Assembly: GCF_003100395.1 (NCBI RefSeq)
Contig: NZ_CP029210.1
Coordinates: 2,604,001 to 2,668,000 of the forward strand
Length of the DNA stretch: 64,000 nt
Source of the DNA: Aquabacterium olei
Lineage (GTDB): Bacteria > Pseudomonadota > Gammaproteobacteria > Burkholderiales > Burkholderiaceae_C
Direction of reading: 5' to 3'
This document shows positions 17,691 to 28,933 of the stretch, piece after piece. The position numbers and the translations under genes are program-made. Under the pieces are notes generated by a model, which ran no database searches, was not told where the DNA came from, and worked only from the letters and a program-made list of their open reading frames with translations. Numbering within the stretch: the first letter of the stretch is position 1; every line of letters starts with the position of its first letter.

Positions 17691-18110
17691 TCAGCGAAGG
17701 CGCGTCCGCGCCAGCCGACGCGCGTTGGCCGTGGCCTTGCGGTGCACGGGGGCCAGGCCCTGGTCGATCACGCCCAGCGAGGCCCGGTGCCAGGCCTCGC
17801 CCGCCTGGAGCAGCGTCTGGCCGGGATGGGCGCCGCCGGGCACAGGCCAGCAGGCCTGCCACAGAGAGAGCGCAAGGCGCTGCTGCGCCTGCATCGCGTG
17901 GCTCCACATCGCCATCCAGGACTGCATGAAAGCCACCTGCTTTTCGGCGACCATGCCGCTGAACTCCTTGTGGTCGCGGGCGGACAGGACCGGCCCCGCG
18001 AGGGCCATGCGGACCACCCGATGCCCGATAACCTGGGGCACGGCGATGGCGAGTTCGTGTCCGCGCGTCGCGAGGCTGACTGCGGTGACGTCTTTGCGGC
18101 GAGAGGGCAT
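17691..18110 (-). CDS. Polyhydroxyalkanoate granule-associated phasin-like protein
   Basis: A 139-residue protein with the layout of a small family annotated as PHA granule-associated phasins in Burkholderiales. It has a basic start (MPSRRK), then AVPQVIGHRVVRMALAGP, SARDHKEFSGMVAEKQVAFMQSW, a hydrophobic/aromatic middle, and the basic end PVHRKATANARRLARTRLR. Phasins coat PHA granules. The ATG at 18108-18110 is favoured; the frame extends to 18191 without family resemblance. It is divergent from csbD. No phaC/phaA genes are in the window. Family assignment is from memory of the motif pattern, so moderately sure. Confidence 0.6.
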   Translation of the reverse strand: MPSRRKDVTAVSLATRGHELAIAVPQVIGHRVVRMALAGPVLSARDHKEFSGMVAEKQVAFMQSWMAMWSHAMQAQQRLALSLWQACWPVPGGAHPGQTLLQAGEAWHRASLGVIDQGLAPVHRKATANARRLARTRLR

Positions 18111-18236
18111 GGTGATCCTAAAGGGGGTTGTGAGAGCCCAGTATGCAAGCGACGCGCCCGCCGTGCACTCCGAGCGGCGTGTACCGGGCATGTCGCTTGC
18201 CGGGACAGGACACGATCCACTTCAACGGAGAACACC

Positions 18237-18419
18237 ATGAACCGCGATCAGATCAAGGGCACCGCCAAGGACGTCGCCGGCAAGGCACAGGCCGAAGTCG
18301 GCAAGGCCGTCGGCAGCCATGAACAGCACGCCAAGGGCGTGGCCCGTCAGGTCGAAGGCAAGACCCAGAAGGCCTATGGCGATGCCAAGGAAACAGTGAA
18401 GAAGCAGCTGGACCGCTGA
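18237..18419 (+). CDS. CsbD family stress-response protein
   Basis: A 60-residue hydrophilic protein, MNRDQIKGTAKDVAGKAQAE..., with the KGxxKxxxGKxQ pattern and repeated Lys/Ala/Gly helices typical of CsbD/YjbJ. These are abundant stress proteins of unknown biochemical role. CGGAGAAC precedes the ATG at good spacing. It is too short to show much else. It is divergent from the phasin-like gene across a 126-base gap that must hold both promoters. Confidence 0.92.
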   Translation: MNRDQIKGTAKDVAGKAQAEVGKAVGSHEQHAKGVARQVEGKTQKAYGDAKETVKKQLDR

Positions 18420-18432
18420 TGCACTGGCGCGT

Positions 18433-18451
18433 GCGCTCCGTCACGGAGCGC
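18433..18451. other. Hairpin after csbD
   Basis: A near-continuous inverted repeat GCGCTCCGT-C-ACGGAGCGC 13 bases after the csbD stop. No T run follows, so it may only protect the 3' end of the transcript or be a weak terminator. The rest of the gap to 18641 shows nothing I can name. Confidence 0.4.
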
Positions 18452-18641
18452 CGCGCAATGCCGGGTGCCGCGTCGATCTGACCGGCCACCCGGCTGCTGT
18501 TTGGCCGATCCACGGCCTTGCTCGAGCGGCACCATGGCGCATGTCTGTGGCGCCTGGAACTGCCGGTCCATCGACACCGCCTGCGGGGCGACGCCCGCAA
18601 CCGATGTCCTTTGATCGGATTCGTTTCCGGGAGCTCTCGCC

Positions 18642-19871
18642 ATGTCTCGTGCTCGTTCGTTTCTCGCCCTGCCCGGCACCGCCCGCACGCGTTGGCTGAC
18701 CAGCCTGCTGCTGATCGGGTGCAGCCCGGCGAGCGCCCACATCAAGTGGTTTGCCGATGTGCAAGTACGTGACGCGCCCCGCCCGGTCGTGACGGTGATC
18801 GGTCAGTCCGGATTCATTGCCCTGGCGGCGTGTGCGCTGTTGACGATGATGCTGGTGGCGGCCACCGAGGCGTGGCTGCGGCGCCGAACGACCGGTCTAC
18901 CTGGGCGCGCGCTGCACGGCGTGGTGAACGACAGGACCGCCTTACGCGTCATCCGGATCGGCACCGGCTTCTTCTTTCTGGCCAACGCGCTGTACTTTGT
19001 CGACAAGCCGGTGCTGCTCACGCCCGAGTTGACCGCCGACGCGCCCTGGACGACCGTGCTGCAAGTTGCAACCGGCGCGATGGCCCTGCTGGGCCGTCCG
19101 CGGCTGGCCGCCATGGGCCTGGTGGCCCTGTTCGGGCAGGCCATTGCGCAGTACGGCGCTTTTCACCTGATCGACTACACGCTCTTTCTCGGGGTGGCGG
19201 CATGCCTGTGGCTGGCCGACGCCCCGGCCGCGCTCCAGCGCCGTGCACTGACCGCCTTGCGGCTGACGGTGGGCCTGTCCCTGCTATGGGGCGCCATCGA
19301 GAAGTGGATGTACCCGCAGTGGACCTTTCCGCTGCTGTGCGGAGACGCCCGTGCGCTGCTGATGGGACTGACGCCCGACTTCTTCATGCAGGGCGCGGGC
19401 ATGATCGAGTTCTGCACCGCGACCGCCATCGTGATTGGCGGGGTCGCCGGGCGGCTGGCGTGCGGGCTGCTGCTGGCCCTGATGGTCGCGGCCATGCCGA
19501 TGTTCGGGCCGATCGACGTGATCGGGCATGCGCCCTTCGTGCTGGGGCTGGCTGTGCTGGCCTGCGTCCGCAATGGCTTGGCAGACCGATTCCACACCGC
19601 GGACACCCATCGCCATGCCCTGCACTGGGCCCTGGTGTTTGGGGCGCTGCTGGCGATCCTGCCTGCGCTGTATGTCACCGCGCACGCCCTGCTGATCCAG
19701 GCCGGAGACTGGACCTGGCTGCCGCTTTCCGTGGCGCTTCCCGGCGTGCTGCTGGCGGCCTGGCCCCTCACACCGCGCAGCCCGGTTCATTGGCGGCGCC
19801 CCCCTCTGGCTGCCTGGAAGGCCACGCGCAGCACACAAGTGGGCTGGACGGCGTCGCGCCAGGACGGTTGA
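18642..19871 (+). CDS. Multi-pass membrane protein, possibly DoxX-like
   Basis: A 409-residue integral membrane protein with many hydrophobic segments across its length and a short charged C-terminus. The N-terminus carries a signal-like stretch ending GCSPASAHIKWFADVQV. A later motif LLWGAIEKWMYPQWTFPLL resembles the EK(W/F) motif of DoxX/SURF4-type membrane proteins. GGGAG precedes the ATG at 18642. It stands alone between csbD and tRNA-Pro. Function unknown; the DoxX link is a guess from one motif. Confidence 0.7.
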   Translation: MSRARSFLALPGTARTRWLTSLLLIGCSPASAHIKWFADVQVRDAPRPVVTVIGQSGFIALAACALLTMMLVAATEAWLRRRTTGLPGRALHGVVNDRTALRVIRIGTGFFFLANALYFVDKPVLLTPELTADAPWTTVLQVATGAMALLGRPRLAAMGLVALFGQAIAQYGAFHLIDYTLFLGVAACLWLADAPAALQRRALTALRLTVGLSLLWGAIEKWMYPQWTFPLLCGDARALLMGLTPDFFMQGAGMIEFCTATAIVIGGVAGRLACGLLLALMVAAMPMFGPIDVIGHAPFVLGLAVLACVRNGLADRFHTADTHRHALHWALVFGALLAILPALYVTAHALLIQAGDWTWLPLSVALPGVLLAAWPLTPRSPVHWRRPPLAAWKATRSTQVGWTASRQDG

Positions 19872-19904
19872 ACCTTGTTGGAAAAACCAGGGCGGAAATG
19901 AAAA

Positions 19905-19935
19905 GAGCCGCAACGACTAAAAATCATTGCGGCTC
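19905..19935 (-). terminator. Rho-independent terminator of tRNA-Pro
   Basis: A 9-bp stem GAGCCGCAA / TTGCGGCTC with an internal A-rich loop, followed on the minus strand by TTTTC (complement of the A run at 19901-19904). It lies 14 bases beyond the tRNA-Pro 3' end. Confidence 0.75.
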
Positions 19936-19948
19936 AATCACTGAGATG

Positions 19949-20025
19949 TGGTCGGGGCGGTGGGATTCGAACTCACGACCCTCTGCTCCCAAAGCAGATG
20001 CGCTACCAGGCTGCGCTACGCCCCG
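19949..20025 (-). tRNA. tRNA-Pro (anticodon TGG)
   Basis: A 77-base tRNA. Acceptor CGGGGCG pairs with CGCCCCG, followed by discriminator A and encoded CCA. TAGCGC D-arm, anticodon loop TTTGGGA (TGG), and T-loop AGTTCGAATCC are seen. It reads CCN proline codons, mainly CCA/CCG. Confidence 0.97.
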
Positions 20026-20085
20026 ACTGAGCCGCCATTGTAGTCGGCAATTGCGGCGCCCCGGCGGCCGCGTGGTGGATCGGCG

Positions 20086-23000
20086 TCAGGCACTGAGCTG
20101 CGCCCAGGTCTTTTCGAGCCGTTTGACGCTGACAGGCTGGGGCGTGCGCAGCTCTTGTGCAAACAGGCTGATGCGCAGTTCTTCCAGCAGCCAGCGGAAC
20201 TCGTCCAGGCGCGCGTCGTGCGTGCCCTTGAGCTCGGCCAGGCGACGGGTGTAACGCTGGTCGAGTGGCCGCAGTTCGGTCAGCCGCTGAGCGTCGCGGG
20301 CCGCGTCGCCCTTGAGCTTGTCCAGGCGCAGCACCACCCCCTTCAGGTAGCGCGGGAAATGCTGCAGTTGCGCATACGGCGTCTGCGCCACGAAGCGCTT
20401 GGGCATCAGGCGTTGCAACTGCGCCGTGATGTCGTCGGCCACGTCCTTCGGCGGGCGGGCGTCCTTCAGCTTGCGCAGGGCGGCGGCGTACTCGGTCAGC
20501 ACGGTGCCGGCCAGGCGGGCCACTTCCTGGGCGATCAGGTTCAGGCGGGTGCGGCCTTCTTCCACGCGCGCCTTGAAGCTGGCGGCATCGGTGGGCAGCG
20601 GCTCGGCCAGGTAGGCGCGGTCCAGGGCCACGTCGATGATCTGGTCGCGCAGCTCGTCGGCCGTGCCCAGGCTCATGTAGGCCATCGCCATCTTCTGCAG
20701 GTCCGGGATGTTTCTTTCCAGATACTTCAGCGGCTCGCGGATCTGCAGGGCCACCAGCCGGCGCAGGCCCGCACGGTGCTTCGCGGCGGCGACGTCAGGC
20801 TCGTCGAAGATGTCGATCTCGACGTGGCTGACCTTGTCGATCAGGGCCGGGAAACCGACCAGCGTGTGGCCGCCACGCTGGATCTCCATCAGCTCGGGCA
20901 GCTCGCCGAAGGTCCAGTCGGTGAGCGGGGTGCTGGCCGAGGGCGACTTGCCCTGCCCCGCCGCGCTGCCGGCTTTCGAAGCCGCTGCAGGTGCCGGCGC
21001 GGACGCGGAGTGGCCGGGCGCGCCCCCTGCCACACGGGTGGCCTGGCCGGCCTTGCGGGCGCCGACCGCCGCCACCGAATCGTCCGCCGATCCCGCTGCC
21101 GCCTCGCCCCCCTGCACCACCTCCTTCGCCTTCAGCGCGGCCAGGGCCTGGAAGGCCCCGCGCGCCAGCGAGCCGAGTTCGGCCTTGAGCGCTGGCAGGT
21201 TGCGGCCCATGCCCAGCTGGCGGCCATGCTCGTCGACCACGCGGTAGTTCATGAACAGGTGGGGCGGCAGCATGTCGAGCTTGAAGTCGGCGCGCTTGAT
21301 GTCGAGCTGCGTCTTGTCGCGCACGGCCTTGAGCAGCTGCTCCATCAGGCTGCCCTGCCCGAACTCGGCAGCCTGCACGAACGATTCGGCGTAATCCGGC
21401 AGCGGCACCAGGCGCGCGCGCGGCTTCTGATGCAGGCTCTTGACCAGCGCCAGCACCTTGTCCTTGAGCATGCCGGGCACCAGCCATTCGCCGCGCTCGT
21501 CGCCCACCTGGTTGAGCGCGAAGATGGGCACGGTCACGGTCACGCCGTCGCGCGCATCGCCAGGCTGGTGCAGGTAGGTGGCAGCACAGTCGACCCCGCC
21601 CAGCCGGATCACCTTCGGGAACGCCGCGCTCGTGATGCCCGCCGCCTCATGGCGCATCAGCTCTTCGCGGCTCAGGTAGAGCAGCTTGGCATTCTCGCGG
21701 CTCGCATGGCGGTACCAGCGCTCGAAGCTGTGGCCGCTCATCACGTCGGGCGGGATCTGCGCGTCGTAGAAAGCGTGGATCAGCTCATCGTCCACCAGCA
21801 CGTCCTGGCGGCGGGACTTGTGCTCCAGCTGCTCGACCTGCGCGATCAGCTTGCGGTTGTGCGCCAGGAAGGGCAGACGGGTCTCCCATTCCTGGCCGAC
21901 CAGGGCCTCGCGGATGAAGATCTCGCGCGCCTCGCGGGCGTTGACCAGGCCATAGTTGACGCGCTTGTTGTTGTAGACGACCAGGCCATACAGCGTGGCG
22001 CGCTCCAGCGCGACGACCTCGGCGGCCTTCTTCTCCCAATGGGGCTCGAGCAACTGCTTCTTGAGCAGGTGCTGGCCCATGAAGACCAGCCACTGCGCGT
22101 CGATGTTGGCAATGCCACGGCCATACAGCCTGGTGGTTTCAACCAGCTCGGCAGCCAGGATCCAGCGCCCCGGCTTCTTGCTCAGGTTGGCGCCCGGGTG
22201 TTTCCAGAACTTGATGCCGCGCGCACCCAGGTACCACTCATCCTCGTCGCTCTTGACGCCGACGTTGCCCAGCAGGCCGGACAGCAGTGACAGGTGCACC
22301 TGCTCGTAGGTGGCGGGCGTGCCATTGAGGCGCCAGTTGTGCTCGGCCACCACGGTGTGCAGCTGGGCGTACACGTCCCGCCACTCGCGCACGCGGCGGG
22401 GGTTGATGAAGTTCTCGCGCAGCAGGGCTTCGTACTTGCGGTGGCTGAGCTTGTGCCTTTCCGGCTCGCCCGGGGCGTGATGTCCGTGCCCGCCGCGGCT
22501 TTCGTCCAGCCACTTCCACAGCTTGAGCGTGCCCATGAACTCCGACTTCTCGTCGTCGAACTGCTTGTGCTTCTGGTCGGCCTGCTGTTGCTGGTCGATG
22601 GGCCGGTCGCGCACATCCTGCACACTCACGCTCGCCGCGATCACCAGCACCTCGGCCAGCGCCTGGCGGTCCTTGGCTTCGAGGATCATGCGGCCCACGC
22701 GCGGGTCGAGCGGCAGCTTTGCCAGCGTCTGGCCCAGCGGCGTGATGTCGTTGTTGTCGTCGACCGCACCCAGCTCGTTGAGCAACTGATAGCCGTCGGC
22801 AATGGCCTTGCGCAGCGGGGGCTCGATGAAGGGGAAGTCCTCCACATGGCCCAGGTGCAGCGACTTCATCCGCAGGATGACGCCGGCCAATGAGCTGCGC
22901 AGGATTTCCGGATCGGTGAACCGCGGCCGCGCGGTGAAGTCCTTCTCGTCGTACAGGCGGATGCAGATGCCGTTGGCCACCCGGCCGCAACGCCCGGCCC

Positions 23001-24048
23001 GCTGGTTGGCCGCGGCCTGGCTGATGGGCTCGATCTGCAGCTGCTCGACTTTGTTGCGGAAAGAGTAGCGTTTGACCCGCGCCTGCCCGCTGTCGATCAC
23101 GTAGCGGATGCCGGGCACCGTCAGCGAGGTCTCGGCCACGTTGGTGGCCAGCACGATGCGGCGGCCATTGCCGGTCTGGAAGACGCGGTCCTGCTCCTGC
23201 TGGCTCAGGCGGGCGAACAGCGGCAGCACCTCGGCCACCGTGCGGTGCTCGGCCAGGTGCTTGCGCAGGTGGTCGGCGGCCTCGCGGATCTCGCGCTCGC
23301 CCGGCAGGAAGACGAGGATGTCGCCACTGCCCTCTCGCCAGAGTTCGTCCACGCCATCGGCAATGGCCTCGTTCAGACCGTACTCGCGGCTTTCTTCAAA
23401 CGGCCGGTAGCGCTGCTCGACCGGGAACAGCCGACCCGACACCATGATGACGGGCGCGGGCCCTTTGGCCGATTCGAAGTGCTTCGCGAAGCGCTCGGCA
23501 TCGATGGTGGCCGAGGTGACGATGACCTTGAGATCCGGCCGGCGCGGCAACAACTGGCGCAGGTAACCCAGCAGGAAGTCGATGTTGAGGCTGCGCTCGT
23601 GGGCCTCGTCGATGATGAGCGTGTCGTAGGCGCGCAGGTCCGGATCACCCTGGGTCTCGGCCAGCAGGATGCCGTCGGTCATCAGCTTGACGGACGAACC
23701 GGGCTGCAGCCGGTCCTGGAAGCGCACCTTGTAGCCCACCACCTCGCCCAGCGGCGTGTTGAGCTCTTCGGCGATGCGCTTGGCCACGCTGGAGGCCGCA
23801 ATCCGCCGCGGCTGGGTGTGGCCGATCAGCTTCGGGCGTTCATGCCGCCGGGCATTCGGATCGCGCACCTGTCCCCAGCCGCCCCGCCCCATGGCCAGCG
23901 CGATCTTGGGCAGCTGCGTCGTCTTGCCCGAACCGGTTTCGCCGCAGACGATGATGACCTGGTGGTCGCGCAGGGCGGCCTCGATCTCGGCACGTTTGCC
24001 GCTGACGGGCAGCGATTCGGGGAAGGTGATGGGCGGCAGGGTGGACAC
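20086..24048 (-). CDS. hrpA: ATP-dependent RNA helicase HrpA
   Basis: A 1320-residue DEAH-box helicase of the HrpA type. Walker A GETGSGKTT (~36-44), DEAH (IIDEAHERS, ~147-155), SAT motif VTSATIDAERF, and motif VI region QAAANQRAGRCGRVANG are all present. The helicase-associated, OB-fold and long HrpA-specific C-terminal (DUF3418) regions follow. Length is normal. E. coli HrpA resolves stalled or colliding ribosomes. A low-complexity Ala/Gly/Ser/Lys-rich insert lies at about residues 979-1045 and is probably a flexible linker. It stands alone; the adjacent gene on the left is tRNA-Pro. Confidence 0.97.
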   Translation of the reverse strand: MSTLPPITFPESLPVSGKRAEIEAALRDHQVIIVCGETGSGKTTQLPKIALAMGRGGWGQVRDPNARRHERPKLIGHTQPRRIAASSVAKRIAEELNTPLGEVVGYKVRFQDRLQPGSSVKLMTDGILLAETQGDPDLRAYDTLIIDEAHERSLNIDFLLGYLRQLLPRRPDLKVIVTSATIDAERFAKHFESAKGPAPVIMVSGRLFPVEQRYRPFEESREYGLNEAIADGVDELWREGSGDILVFLPGEREIREAADHLRKHLAEHRTVAEVLPLFARLSQQEQDRVFQTGNGRRIVLATNVAETSLTVPGIRYVIDSGQARVKRYSFRNKVEQLQIEPISQAAANQRAGRCGRVANGICIRLYDEKDFTARPRFTDPEILRSSLAGVILRMKSLHLGHVEDFPFIEPPLRKAIADGYQLLNELGAVDDNNDITPLGQTLAKLPLDPRVGRMILEAKDRQALAEVLVIAASVSVQDVRDRPIDQQQQADQKHKQFDDEKSEFMGTLKLWKWLDESRGGHGHHAPGEPERHKLSHRKYEALLRENFINPRRVREWRDVYAQLHTVVAEHNWRLNGTPATYEQVHLSLLSGLLGNVGVKSDEDEWYLGARGIKFWKHPGANLSKKPGRWILAAELVETTRLYGRGIANIDAQWLVFMGQHLLKKQLLEPHWEKKAAEVVALERATLYGLVVYNNKRVNYGLVNAREAREIFIREALVGQEWETRLPFLAHNRKLIAQVEQLEHKSRRQDVLVDDELIHAFYDAQIPPDVMSGHSFERWYRHASRENAKLLYLSREELMRHEAAGITSAAFPKVIRLGGVDCAATYLHQPGDARDGVTVTVPIFALNQVGDERGEWLVPGMLKDKVLALVKSLHQKPRARLVPLPDYAESFVQAAEFGQGSLMEQLLKAVRDKTQLDIKRADFKLDMLPPHLFMNYRVVDEHGRQLGMGRNLPALKAELGSLARGAFQALAALKAKEVVQGGEAAAGSADDSVAAVGARKAGQATRVAGGAPGHSASAPAPAAASKAGSAAGQGKSPSASTPLTDWTFGELPELMEIQRGGHTLVGFPALIDKVSHVEIDIFDEPDVAAAKHRAGLRRLVALQIREPLKYLERNIPDLQKMAMAYMSLGTADELRDQIIDVALDRAYLAEPLPTDAASFKARVEEGRTRLNLIAQEVARLAGTVLTEYAAALRKLKDARPPKDVADDITAQLQRLMPKRFVAQTPYAQLQHFPRYLKGVVLRLDKLKGDAARDAQRLTELRPLDQRYTRRLAELKGTHDARLDEFRWLLEELRISLFAQELRTPQPVSVKRLEKTWAQLSA

Positions 24049-24180
24049 GAAGCAAGGCGGGCGGCAAAACGCGCATTATCCCAAGCCGGCCAGACCGTGC
24101 CACAGCAAGGCGTTTTCGTGAATTGAGGCACGCCGGCCCAGTTCACCCATTGAAATCCGCTGCGGGCTGTCGATTACCCT

Positions 24181-25332
24181 GTGGTCGTGAATCGTCCTGG
24201 TGACACCACCCCCGTGCCCTTTGCTCCCCGCCCTCCCCTGGCCGATCTGGTCCTGGGCTCAGACGGACGCATGCGTCGGTCGCTGCGCCTGATGCTGATC
24301 GCCAACAGCCTCTACCCGGTGAACGCGGTGCTGGCGTGGTGGGCAATCCGGGCCGGCCACATGGACGCGCGCTTCGGCGCCGTGCTGATTGCCTACATCC
24401 TGGTCGGGCCGATGCTGGCTTATGCCGCGATCCGCTCGGGCTGGAGCCGCCGTTTCCGCGATCCGATGATGGTGTTCCCGATGTGCCTGTTCTGCATCGG
24501 CAGCATCATCCTGGCCTTCGGAGGCATGGTGGTGCAGCTGCGCGGACTGGTGCTGGCCATCCTGCCGCTGGTGCTCATGCTCGGCCAGTTCAACCTCCCG
24601 CCATCGCAGATCCGGGCCCTGGGGCTGCTGTCCGTGCTGGGCATCGGCCTGGTGACGCTGGGCCGCTGGCTGAGCACCACCCCGGTCGAACACGAGTTTG
24701 CGCGCGACGTGGTGCAGATGGTCTACATCGGCGGGGTGCTGCTGGTGAGCTCGAAGGTCGCACAACTCGTGAGCCGGCTGCGGCACGATCTGGTGCGCAG
24801 CCAGACCGAACTCGGCGATGCCCTGGCTCGCGTGCAACTGCTGGCCACACGCGATGACCTCACCGGCCTGCCCAACCGGCGTCGCATGGACGAGATCCTG
24901 CTGGAAGAAACCCGGCGCCACGCACGCCAGGGCACGCCATTCAGCGTGGCGCTGATCGATCTGGATCACTTCAAGCGGATCAACGACACGCTGGGCCACC
25001 ACGTGGGCGACGAGGTGTTGCGCCGCTTTGCCGAGCGTGCGCGCGCCGCCCTGCGCGAGATCGACGTGCTGGCCCGCTGGGGCGGCGAAGAGTTTCTGCT
25101 GCTGTGCCCCGGCAGCCATGCAGAGCAGGCGGCGGTGGGCCTGTCGCGGCTGCAAGCCGGCCTGGCCGCCCAGCCCCTGCTGGCCGAGCACCCCACCCTG
25201 CGGGTGACCTTCTCCGCAGGCCTGACGGAGCACCAGCTGGACGAGCGCATCGAGGCCAGCATCGAACGGGCGGACCGCGCGCTCTACCAGGCAAAAGACG
25301 CCGGGCGCAACCGGTGGGTGCAAACCCCGTAA
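24181..25332 (+). CDS. Membrane-bound diguanylate cyclase (GGDEF domain)
   Basis: A 383-residue protein. The N-terminal half (~30-205) has five or six hydrophobic segments, and the C-terminal half is a GGDEF domain that makes cyclic di-GMP. TRDDLTGLPNRRRMDEIL opens the domain, and the active site is RWGGEEF (~300-306). An inhibitory I-site RxxD (REID) lies five residues before it, so product inhibition is expected. The start is uncertain: GTG at 24181 or 24187, or ATG at 24270 (MRRSLRLML); no clear Shine-Dalgarno distinguishes them. It precedes argA by 60 bases. Confidence 0.92.
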   Translation: MVVNRPGDTTPVPFAPRPPLADLVLGSDGRMRRSLRLMLIANSLYPVNAVLAWWAIRAGHMDARFGAVLIAYILVGPMLAYAAIRSGWSRRFRDPMMVFPMCLFCIGSIILAFGGMVVQLRGLVLAILPLVLMLGQFNLPPSQIRALGLLSVLGIGLVTLGRWLSTTPVEHEFARDVVQMVYIGGVLLVSSKVAQLVSRLRHDLVRSQTELGDALARVQLLATRDDLTGLPNRRRMDEILLEETRRHARQGTPFSVALIDLDHFKRINDTLGHHVGDEVLRRFAERARAALREIDVLARWGGEEFLLLCPGSHAEQAAVGLSRLQAGLAAQPLLAEHPTLRVTFSAGLTEHQLDERIEASIERADRALYQAKDAGRNRWVQTP

Positions 25333-25392
25333 CATGGAGCCCTCGCACCGTCTGCCCTGACCGGCCCTTTTTCGCCCCCTTGCGCCCTCGCC

Positions 25393-26775
<1,383 letters not shown>

Positions 26776-26803
26776 CCCTCACACCTTTCCCTGGACCGAC
26801 ACC

Positions 26804-27076
26804 ATGGCACGCACCATCCAATGCAAGCACCTCAACAAGGAAGCCGAAGGCCTGGACTTCGCGCCCTACCCGGGTGAGCTGGGCAAGCGCATCTACAACG
26901 AGATCTCGAAGGAAGCCTGGCAGATGTGGCTCAAGCACCAGACCATGCTGGTGAATGAAAACCGCCTGAACCTGGCCGACACGCGCGCACGCCAGTACCT
27001 GGCCCGCCAGATGGAACAGTTCTTCTTTGGTGCCGGCGCCGAGCAGGTGCAGGGCTACGTGCCGCCTGCTCAGTGA
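26804..27076 (+). CDS. yggX: Fe(2+)-trafficking protein YggX
   Basis: A 90-residue YggX family protein: [19 protein letters not shown] with the conserved Cys near residue 7, then [18 protein letters not shown] and [15 protein letters not shown]. YggX protects Fe-S clusters from oxidation and affects iron use. The ATG at 26804 gives the standard N-terminus. Its last 7 bases overlap the convergent membrane-protein gene. Confidence 0.95.
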   Translation: MARTIQCKHLNKEAEGLDFAPYPGELGKRIYNEISKEAWQMWLKHQTMLVNENRLNLADTRARQYLARQMEQFFFGAGAEQVQGYVPPAQ

Positions 27077-27765
27077 GCGACGGCGGGGCGGCTGATCCGC
27101 ACGGGAAAGACCCGTGTGGGGTGGTCGACCCCCATCCAGCTGGAGGCGGCCTTGATGGCCGCCAGCGCATACACGCTGCCCAGACACTCCAGGCCTTCTT
27201 CCAGGCTCAGGGCCACCAGCAGCCCGCGGGGTGACGCCTCTCCCGCCGCTGCGGCGTGCAGCAGGCGCTCCACCACCGCTTCGCCACCCTGAGCCAGCAC
27301 CAGCGTGGCAGCCGACATCACCAGCAGCTGTCCGTCAGCATGGCGCCACCCTTGCTCACGCAGCAGGTAGCGCCAGCCGGCCCGGGTGCACGCCCCGAAC
27401 GACACCAGCACCGCCAGCATCAGCCCGCCCGTGATCAGGCGGCGCAGCAGGTCGATGTCGCCGTTGAGGTAGTACCGCCATGACAGCAGCTGCTTGCCGC
27501 TGGGCACCAGTTCGGGCGGCAGGCCGGCCTCGCGCACGGCCAGCGTCAGGAACACCACCGCGAAGGCGACCGCCGCGCCGCGGGGCGACCGGCTGCGCCA
27601 CAGCAGGTACAGCGCGGCGCACAGCCACACCGCCACCGACGTCTGTTCGATCACGCCGTCTTCTGCCACCCAGGCCGTCACGGTCACGGCATCGACAGAG
27701 AATGGCAAGGCAGCCAGCACGACCGCCACCCCGAACAAGGTCATCAACGCGACACGCAACAACAC
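27070..27765 (-). CDS. Integral membrane protein of unknown function
   Basis: A 231-residue protein with about six hydrophobic segments (for example [58 protein letters not shown]). A late [16 protein letters not shown] carries acidic residues next to a membrane segment. I do not recognise the family. It overlaps the 3' end of yggX by 7 bases in convergent orientation and precedes the alpha-E gene's 3' end by 90. Nothing in the context suggests a role. Confidence 0.7.
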   Translation of the reverse strand: MLLRVALMTLFGVAVVLAALPFSVDAVTVTAWVAEDGVIEQTSVAVWLCAALYLLWRSRSPRGAAVAFAVVFLTLAVREAGLPPELVPSGKQLLSWRYYLNGDIDLLRRLITGGLMLAVLVSFGACTRAGWRYLLREQGWRHADGQLLVMSAATLVLAQGGEAVVERLLHAAAAGEASPRGLLVALSLEEGLECLGSVYALAAIKAASSWMGVDHPTRVFPVRISRPAVAH

Positions 27766-27855
27766 AGACAGATCCCGACGGCAAACAGCCCCGGATGATT
27801 GGTCTGTGACGCTTTTGTGTCAAGCCCTGAGCCGGATGGCCCGGGCTTGACCGCT

Positions 27856-28911
27856 TCAGGCGGGCATCAGGAAATCGCGGCTGATGCCGTAGCCCAGGTC
27901 GCTGACGCGGTCGAGGAACTGCGTCAGGTAGGCATGCAGGCCCGTGGCGAGGATCTCGTCGATGTGGCCATATTGCAGGTCGGCACGCAGACGGCCCGCC
28001 CGGCGCAGGGTCTCGTGGCTCTGGTCGTTGGCCACCGCGCGCAGGTTGCCGACCACTTCGTTCATGCAGTGCAGCAGCGAACGGGGCATTTCGGCGCGCA
28101 GGATGAGCAGCTCGGCCACCTTCTCCGGCCGGATCACGTTGCGGTAGACCTTGCGGTACACCTCGAAGGCCGAGACCGACCGCAGCACCGCCGACCAGTG
28201 ATAGAAGTCGACTTCCTTGCCTTCGTTGCCGGCCCCCGAGCCGAAGAACTCGGTGTTGCGGGCATGGAACTTCACGTCCAACAGGCGTGCTGTGTTGTCG
28301 GCGCGCTCCAGAAAGGTGCCGATGCGCTGGAAGTGCAGGGCCTCGTCCTGCAGCATGGTGCCCACGGTGACCCCGCGCGAGAGGTGCGAGCGGAACTTCA
28401 CCCACTCGAACACCTCACCGGGATCGCGCTCGAGCATGCCGTCCTTGAGCACGCGGTTGAACTCCAGCCAGGTCTGGTTGGCGGTTTCCCACACCTCGGT
28501 GGTCAGCGCACCGCGCACGGCGCGCGCGTTCTCGCGGGCGGCGCGCAGGCAGTTGAGGATGCTCGACGGGTTGTTGGGGTCGCTCACCATGAAGGTCATG
28601 ATGTCGCGCGCCGTGATCTCGCCGTGCTTCTTGAGGTAATCGCTGGTGAGCTCGCTGATGCTCAGCAGGCCCTTCCAGCCGTTCTGCGCGGCCTCCTGCG
28701 ACTGCGGCAGCAGCGCCGTCTGGTAGTTCACGTCCAGCAGGCGCGCGGTGTTCTCGGCGCGCTCCATGTAGCGGGCCATCCAGAAAAGGTGATCGGCGGT
28801 GCGCGACAGCATGGGCTTGGTCTCCGTGTGCGGGGCTGCCGTGCGCCGGGCCCCGGATTCAGTCTCGGTCAGGTGGGAGGGCAGATGGCGTTCGATGCGT
28901 TCGTTCAGCAT
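27856..28911 (-). CDS. Alpha-E domain protein (COG2307 type)
   Basis: An all-helical alpha-E protein of about 351 residues. The family start MLSRTADHLFWMARYMERAENTARLLDV is clear, followed by DPNNPSSILNCLRAARENARAVR and further helices to GISRDFLMPA. The alpha-E family accompanies circularly permuted ATP-grasp enzymes; its own activity is unknown. A strong GGAGG at 6 bases favours the ATG at 28909-28911. The family-like Met is at 28812 and has a weaker GGAG, so the first 33 residues may not be translated. It follows the ATP-grasp gene by 22 bases, as in the usual pair. Confidence 0.9.
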   Translation of the reverse strand: MLNERIERHLPSHLTETESGARRTAAPHTETKPMLSRTADHLFWMARYMERAENTARLLDVNYQTALLPQSQEAAQNGWKGLLSISELTSDYLKKHGEITARDIMTFMVSDPNNPSSILNCLRAARENARAVRGALTTEVWETANQTWLEFNRVLKDGMLERDPGEVFEWVKFRSHLSRGVTVGTMLQDEALHFQRIGTFLERADNTARLLDVKFHARNTEFFGSGAGNEGKEVDFYHWSAVLRSVSAFEVYRKVYRNVIRPEKVAELLILRAEMPRSLLHCMNEVVGNLRAVANDQSHETLRRAGRLRADLQYGHIDEILATGLHAYLTQFLDRVSDLGYGISRDFLMPA

Positions 28912-28933
28912 GGGTGTCCTCCGTTTCCGTGTG

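Noticed and set aside
20155..22290. Plus-strand open frame of 711 codons opposite hrpA.
   Set aside because: It lies wholly antisense to conserved HrpA domains and shows no recognisable domain.
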